Shown in pieces: positions 14,624-18,712 of a stretch of DNA of 18,712 bases; positions within the stretch are counted from its first letter, which is position 1; each line of letters opens with the position of its first letter. Both the position numbers and the translations under genes were made by a program. A model generated the notes under the pieces. That model saw only the letters and a list, made by a program, of their open reading frames with translations, was not told the DNA's origin and searched no databases. The stretch comes from Cytophagales bacterium (GTDB lineage: Bacteria; Bacteroidota; Bacteroidia; Cytophagales; Cyclobacteriaceae): the NCBI GenBank assembly GCA_003504855.1, contig DNZD01000198.1, forward strand, positions 1-18,712, read 5' to 3'.

Positions 14624-15799
14624 TTAAAAATACTTTAGCCACGTATTGGAGTTTGAACCTTTAAGAACCGAATACCACCTGCAGGCAGGGTATAAGCTGA
14701 TAACTACCAACACCGTTATGCCGTAAACCACCGGTAAAGGGAGTCCGTAATCAACGGGATGGCCCGGCAACGTAACATCCCAGAATATTCCGGGTCCAAC
14801 GTACAACCACTCAGCATGTCCATACCGGATCACCGCGACAACCAGGGCTGTCAGATGAATCAAGGTGATGTGCGTTGCGTAGTAAAATAAGGGTGCTTTG
14901 CCCAGTATCCCGAAGAACTTCGCTGCCGATCCGGTAACACTGGATAACAGACCGAACATCAGAAAGGCAATGGACAAGGTAAGCAGGGTAAACAGCAGGG
15001 AAGGCGGGTATTTCTCGAGGTTGATAAAATCGATAACGGATCGCCAGGTGATCTCATGTTGTTGCCAGGCGACAGGATTTCCCAAGCCTATGAAGCGCAT
15101 TACGATAAACAACACCAGGAAACTGAGGCTCCAATAGATCCAGATCGCACTATTTTGAGACTGGAGGAATTGCCCGGCCAGTGAATAACCCAACGACATG
15201 ATGCCAAACCACGGAATAAGCGGGTAGGAGACATAGAAGTTATAGCCTGGAAGAAATTCAATGTTTCCACCCAGCAAAACGATCTGCCAGAACGCACCCG
15301 TTGCATGTGTTGTGAAGTATGGTACTACTGTCAAGAAGGTAGGTAACAGAATGACGAGCAAACTGAAGGGCAATTGAAACCTTTCAGGAAAACGTGTGAA
15401 CAGGTTGAGGAGAATCAACGACCCGCCGATACCAAACAACACGTTGGCGGACATATAGTGATAGTCAAAATTGAAATACCAGCCGAAGCAGCGCAGCAGG
15501 GTCTGTTCAAAAACGATGAGTATCAGACCTCGGCCGATCAGGAAGTTAGTAAGGTGGCCAGAATCGAGCTTGCGGGAAAGCATGGAGACACTACTCCCGG
15601 CCAGAAACACAAAGGCAGGGGCACATAAATGGGTAACCCATCGGGAAAAGAAAAGGGCAGGGGTCGTTGCTGATACATCGAGGGCGTCGATATCGTGGTT
15701 ACCAAAGTAATCGCGTGTATGGTCGAGGGTCATCAATACCATGACCAACCCCCGGACAACATCAATGATTTCGACTCGGTTTGTTGGTTGTTCAGGCAT
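14624..15799 (-). CDS. HGSNAT/DUF1624-type multi-spanning acyltransferase-like protein
   Basis: A 391-residue protein with about ten membrane helices. It opens with RVEIIDVVRGLVMVLMTLDH (residues 8-27) and TRDYF, the signature of the HGSNAT_cat/DUF1624 family. The DVVRG and LDHTRD elements (D13, R16, D26, H27, R29) are the conserved polar residues in the first helix region. In human HGSNAT a histidine near this place takes part in acetyl transfer from cytosolic acetyl-CoA to a sugar across the membrane. Whether the bacterial protein transfers acetyl groups, and onto what, is unknown. The frame is open to 15901, but that would run into the divergent gene at 15900, so I chose the ATG at 15799 where homology begins. 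It is convergent with nhaD, with 87 bases between that hold no clear hairpin. Confidence 0.88.
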   Translation of the reverse strand: MPEQPTNRVEIIDVVRGLVMVLMTLDHTRDYFGNHDIDALDVSATTPALFFSRWVTHLCAPAFVFLAGSSVSMLSRKLDSGHLTNFLIGRGLILIVFEQTLLRCFGWYFNFDYHYMSANVLFGIGGSLILLNLFTRFPERFQLPFSLLVILLPTFLTVVPYFTTHATGAFWQIVLLGGNIEFLPGYNFYVSYPLIPWFGIMSLGYSLAGQFLQSQNSAIWIYWSLSFLVLFIVMRFIGLGNPVAWQQHEITWRSVIDFINLEKYPPSLLFTLLTLSIAFLMFGLLSSVTGSAAKFFGILGKAPLFYYATHITLIHLTALVVAVIRYGHAEWLYVGPGIFWDVTLPGHPVDYGLPLPVVYGITVLVVISLYPACRWYSVLKGSNSNTWLKYF

Positions 15800-15802
15800 C
15801 TG

Positions 15803-15815
15803 GTTACTAAGTAAC
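15803..15815. promoter_or_regulatory. Perfect palindrome next to the DUF1624 start codon
   Basis: GTTACT-A-AGTAAC is a perfect 13-base palindrome starting three bases upstream of the ATG at 15799, within the 100-base divergent spacer. A symmetric site here could be a repressor operator or simply chance; no regulator gene lies adjacent. Confidence 0.35.
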
Positions 15816-15846
15816 AAATACTTACCTCGGGCACAAAAGGAAGACG

Positions 15847-15878
15847 TTGATTTGGGAATCCGGCAAAGCGTATATTCG
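15847..15878 (+). promoter_or_regulatory. Possible Bacteroidota promoter for the FAD oxidoreductase
   Basis: TTG at 15847-15849, a 21-base gap, and TATATTCG at 15871-15878 approximate the Bacteroidota consensus TTG-N17-23-TAnnTTTG with one mismatch in the -7 box. It ends 21 bases before the ATG at 15900. Weak, read by eye. Confidence 0.3.
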
Positions 15879-15899
15879 TATTGAATCATCGCTTCGGGC

Positions 15900-17090
15900 A
15901 TGAAAAACTATTCCTGCGTCGTGATTGGTAAGGGCCTGGTGGGCTCTGCCACAGCCAAATACCTCTCCCTGGATGAGTCGGACGTGGCCCTGATTGGTCC
16001 GGATGAACCTAAAGATTGGTCCGAAGGCGAAATTTTTGCTGCCCACTACGACGAGGCTCGTGTACAGCGGATCACGGGTTGGGACGCTGACTGGACATTG
16101 TTAAACAAAATGTCGGTGCTAGCCTATCCTGAACTGCAGCGCAGATCCGGCATCGCGTTTCATCGCCCGGTTGGATGCTTGTATGTTAATCCGCACGGCA
16201 AGGATGTATATCTCGAACAAGCGCCGGCATTGGCTAACAGATTCGCCTTACAGGCAGATCACGAGCTCAACGACGAGTCCCTGGCACATTCATTTAAGGA
16301 TTTCAGATTTCCCAAAGGATCCTATGGTATGTTTGAGCCGGGTCCTGCGGGACATATCAATCCACGCAACCTCCTGAGGGCCCAATTGACGCAGTGTATG
16401 ACGCATGGAGTTACCATTCATCCGGATATTGTTGCTTCGATTCGAAAAATTCAAGGCGGGTATGAATTGACATGCCGTTCAGGGTTTGTTTGCACAGCAA
16501 AAAGATTGGTTATGGCAACCGGTTCATTTCAGAATTTTACCCACCTGCTGCAGGAACCATTGACCATGCGGTCCAAGTCTGAAGTGGTGTTGTTAGGCCG
16601 GATGGAAACGCAGGAGGCGGAGCGCTACGCTTTGTTGCCTTCGTTGCTGTATGAAATCAAGACAAAGGACCTGGAAGGAATTTATCTATTGCCACCGGTG
16701 CGATATCCAGATGGGCACACATATATCAAGATTGGCTGCAATTTTCCGGATGACACCTGGTTCCATGATTTAGCTGGTATCCGCGACTGGTTCAGGACTG
16801 GTGATAGCGATCGCTTTCTTCCAGGGTTGAAGGAGGCCTTGTTGGCGATCATGCCGGATCTACACTGCGACGAATACCTGACGAAGCGTTGTGTGGTCAG
16901 CTATACGGAAGAAAAGCGACCATACATCGATTACTACCGCGATGAATCGATTGTGATAGCAGGAGGCTGCAATGGCTACTCAGCCATGTGTTCTGATGCT
17001 ATGGGGAAAGTGGCAGCGCATCGGGTGCAGGGCAGAAATCCTGTTGAATTTGCCCGCGAAGCATTTCGCTTAAGTTATAGCATGTCCTAA
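15900..17090 (+). CDS. FAD-dependent oxidoreductase, DAO / sarcosine-oxidase-like
   Basis: A 396-residue flavoprotein of the D-amino-acid oxidase (DAO) superfamily. The N-terminal nucleotide-binding fold is CVVIGKGLVGSATAKYLS (G10, G12, G15). The second FAD-binding part is near the C-terminus: IVIAGGCNGYSAMCSDAMGK at about residues 351-370. The middle portion holds the expected substrate domain with INPRNLLRAQL. C331 in KRCVVSYTEEKRPYID aligns by eye with the cysteine that binds FAD covalently in monomeric sarcosine oxidase. Likely reaction: oxidation of a secondary or primary amine with oxygen, but the substrate cannot be named. The ATG at 15900 places the GxGxxG motif correctly. It is divergent from the DUF1624 gene, and a weak promoter can be seen upstream. 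Confidence 0.88.
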   Translation: MKNYSCVVIGKGLVGSATAKYLSLDESDVALIGPDEPKDWSEGEIFAAHYDEARVQRITGWDADWTLLNKMSVLAYPELQRRSGIAFHRPVGCLYVNPHGKDVYLEQAPALANRFALQADHELNDESLAHSFKDFRFPKGSYGMFEPGPAGHINPRNLLRAQLTQCMTHGVTIHPDIVASIRKIQGGYELTCRSGFVCTAKRLVMATGSFQNFTHLLQEPLTMRSKSEVVLLGRMETQEAERYALLPSLLYEIKTKDLEGIYLLPPVRYPDGHTYIKIGCNFPDDTWFHDLAGIRDWFRTGDSDRFLPGLKEALLAIMPDLHCDEYLTKRCVVSYTEEKRPYIDYYRDESIVIAGGCNGYSAMCSDAMGKVAAHRVQGRNPVEFAREAFRLSYSMS

Positions 17091-17120
17091 TCCAGGGTAT
17101 GGTGAGGGTGATTGCTCAGA

Positions 17121-17528
17121 CTAATGCTGGGTCATGGCGTTACCGTCAAACGCCGCAGTCCACTCCAGTCGGATGGAAACCATGGTTGTTTCCTGAAGCG
17201 GGTAGATATCCGGATGTACCTGTACCGGAATTGAGATTTCCTCGCCTGGTTCGATAGGATAGGGATAAGAAAAGCGATCTGTTCCCAATTTGTTATCATG
17301 GGGTCCCTGGTAGGTGATCAGCAAACCTGTGCCTGCATACTGCGTCAGCCATGCATCGTTCTTCAATTTGACCTGGATGACGGTTGGTTCATTGCGTTTC
17401 CAGATTGGCGCAATTACCCGCAAGTACCTTTCGGGGTATAGTTTTTCCCGGGTCACGCGAAAGTAGGTTGCTGTGCCCAATGCCACGATAAGTACACCAG
17501 CTGACAGCAGGATGAATTTGTTCTTCAT
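17121..17528 (-). CDS. Hypothetical membrane-anchored protein with beta-rich outer domain
   Basis: A 135-residue protein I do not recognise. It opens with a short basic end and one hydrophobic helix (MKNKFILLSAGVLIVALGTA, residues 1-20). A soluble domain of about 110 residues follows, with alternating beta-type patterns (RLEWTAAFDG, EPTVIQVKLKND, EEISIPVQVH), compatible with an immunoglobulin-like sandwich outside the inner membrane. No cysteine pair or catalytic motif is visible. The frame is open up to 17591, but the ATG at 17528 starts directly at the anchor helix and the upstream residues are unlike a membrane leader. It is convergent with the oxidoreductase (30 bases between) and divergent from the Bcr/CflA exporter. 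Confidence 0.6.
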   Translation of the reverse strand: MKNKFILLSAGVLIVALGTATYFRVTREKLYPERYLRVIAPIWKRNEPTVIQVKLKNDAWLTQYAGTGLLITYQGPHDNKLGTDRFSYPYPIEPGEEISIPVQVHPDIYPLQETTMVSIRLEWTAAFDGNAMTQH

Positions 17529-17636
17529 AATTTGTTTTGTTCGATAAAGAAAAAGTCGTGCCAGAAATCGATTTCGGAAAGCCGCCATCACATCTTAACC
17601 CGAAATTAGGTGCATATTTGCCGCTTCATTTTTTCT

Positions 17637-18712
17637 ATGGCACTCGACAAACGACAGCGATTCATCACCATCCTCATCCTGGGCTTGCTATCAGCATTGG
17701 GTCCTTTCTCCATTGATATGTACCTGCCCGGGTTCCCCGTTATAGCCCGCAGCCTCCATACATCGATTGAATATGTGGGATACTCGCTGTCCAGTTTTTT
17801 TATTGGTATCAGCGTAGGCCAGTTGATTTATGGCCCTTTGTTGGATCGTTTTGGACGGAAACGTCCCCTGTATGTGGGGATGGTTATTTACATATTGGCA
17901 TCGATCGGCTGTGCCTTTGCCTCATCCATTGAAGTATTGATCGTGCTTCGCCTGTTCCAGGCATTGGGAGGTTGTGTGGGCATGGTCGCACCCCGCGCCA
18001 TGGTGCGCGATAGTTTTCCCGTAGATGAAAACGCGAAAATATTCTCCCTGCTGGTGCTTATCCTTGGCGTATCGCCGGTACTGGCTCCGACCGCAGGCAG
18101 TTTTGTGATATCGGCATTTGGATGGAATGCAGTGTTTATTGTCCTGGCCGTAGTGGCTTTACTTACCCTGCTGATCGTGATCTTCTGGTTGCCGGAAAGC
18201 AAACAACCTGATCCCGGGTTTTCATTGCGTCCAAAGGCGATAGCTGGAAGCTTTTGGTTTGTGATGAAGGAACCACAATTCTACACCAACGCACTGGGGG
18301 GTGGCATATCGGCGGCAGGCCTGTTTGCGTACCTGGCGGGATCTCCTTTCATATTCATGGAATTATACCACACCTCGGAGCAAGTGTATGGTTTTATTTT
18401 CGCGCTCATTGCAATAGGGTTGATCACCAGCAGCCAGATGAATACGCTGTTGCTCCGTCGCTATTCAAGTGAACAGATACTTCATGTGGTACTGGTACTC
18501 CAAACCACCATGGGCGTCCTGCTGGTGGCAGGAACGGTAACGGATGTACTGGGCTTGTATGGCACCATCGCTTTGATTTTTCTCTTTCTCTGCTGTCAGG
18601 GTTTCAACTTCCCCAATTCATCGGCACTGTCGATGGCACCCTTTACCCGAGAAGCGGGTAGTGCCTCGGCGCTGATGGGGGCATTGCAGATGTTGCTCGG
18701 TTCGCTGGCTTC
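17637..18712 (+). CDS. Bcr/CflA-family drug efflux MFS transporter, C-terminus beyond window
   Basis: From the ATG at 17637 the frame is open to the window end (358 codons). It is a major facilitator transporter, exporting drugs or metabolites by proton exchange at the inner membrane. The first helix ends in GPFSIDMYLPGFP, a mark of the Bcr/CflA group; the motif A loop between helices 2 and 3 is GPLLDRFGRKRPLY; helix 4 carries RLFQALGGCVGMVAPRAMVRD, here cited as RLFQALGG and PRAMVRD, also typical. About eleven helices are visible, and a family member has about 400 residues, so only the last 40 or so should be missing. It is divergent from the small membrane-anchored gene, with 108 bases between the start codons. 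No local regulator is adjacent. Confidence 0.93.
   Translation, partial: MALDKRQRFITILILGLLSALGPFSIDMYLPGFPVIARSLHTSIEYVGYSLSSFFIGISVGQLIYGPLLDRFGRKRPLYVGMVIYILASIGCAFASSIEVLIVLRLFQALGGCVGMVAPRAMVRDSFPVDENAKIFSLLVLILGVSPVLAPTAGSFVISAFGWNAVFIVLAVVALLTLLIVIFWLPESKQPDPGFSLRPKAIAGSFWFVMKEPQFYTNALGGGISAAGLFAYLAGSPFIFMELYHTSEQVYGFIFALIAIGLITSSQMNTLLLRRYSSEQILHVVLVLQTTMGVLLVAGTVTDVLGLYGTIALIFLFLCCQGFNFPNSSALSMAPFTREAGSASALMGALQMLLGSLA

Noticed and set aside
14377..14664. A 95-residue plus-strand frame over the end of nhaD
   Set aside because: It is a second frame across the conserved nhaD tail and runs into the convergent DUF1624 gene; its translation has no coherent features.
15800..15901. N-terminal extension of the DUF1624 protein
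   Set aside because: The extra 34 residues have no membrane or family character and would overlap the start of the divergent oxidoreductase; the ATG at 15799 begins the homology.
16132..16150. A REP-like C element (CTGCAGCGCAG) inside the oxidoreductase gene
   Set aside because: It lacks the full stem and the conserved tail and is explained by coding sequence.

Overview
The window looks like a chromosomal stretch of a Bacteroidota bacterium, probably Cytophagales- or Chitinophagales-like. The main reasons are the left-edge DUF6090-type protein, a family I know only from this phylum, and the weak or absent Shine-Dalgarno sequences. Protein content and base composition (mid-40s % GC by eye) point the same way. 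No rRNA, tRNA or CRISPR array was seen.

Left part (1-3900): a truncated DUF6090 protein, an unrecognised membrane protein, then a transposition island. The island holds a small tandem repeat, a single-domain Y1 (HUH) transposase of the IS200/RAYT type, and about 570 bases of non-coding DNA containing ten REP-like hairpins. These hairpins are arranged as two full symmetric units and one half unit. After it come a YciI-like protein translationally coupled to a probable DUF6958 protein, a strong hairpin, a cupin and a small four-helix membrane protein.

Middle part (3934-9450): a minus-strand group reading Crp/Fnr-type regulator, otsA, otsB, a UPF0316 (DUF2179) membrane protein and a ClC-family chloride transporter with two CBS domains. 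otsA and otsB overlap by one base and UPF0316 follows after ten bases, so these three are very likely one operon for trehalose synthesis from UDP-glucose and glucose-6-phosphate. A perfect FNR-like palindrome (TTGAC-N4-GTCAA) lies in the 61-base gap between the regulator and otsA. Further right are a secreted TPR protein and, beyond a terminator, an OmpR-type two-component system.

The two-component operon is divergent from an NhaD-type sodium/proton antiporter gene. A direct repeat with 11-base spacing lies between them and is a good candidate response-regulator site. The nhaD reading frame is broken by one in-frame TAA at a place where the family normally has tyrosine, with full homology on both sides, so it is either a fresh pseudogene or a sequence error. 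Trehalose synthesis, chloride transport and sodium export side by side suggest an osmotic or ionic stress neighbourhood; that link is inference.

Right part (14624-18712): an HGSNAT/DUF1624-type multi-spanning acyltransferase divergent from a sarcosine-oxidase-like FAD enzyme, a small membrane-anchored protein of unknown function, and the first 358 codons of a Bcr/CflA-type drug exporter that runs off the window.

The most rewarding points are the REP-like array beside its Y1 transposase (including stem sequences that differ while pairing, loop and tail are kept), the nonsense codon in nhaD, and the FNR-like site facing the trehalose operon.
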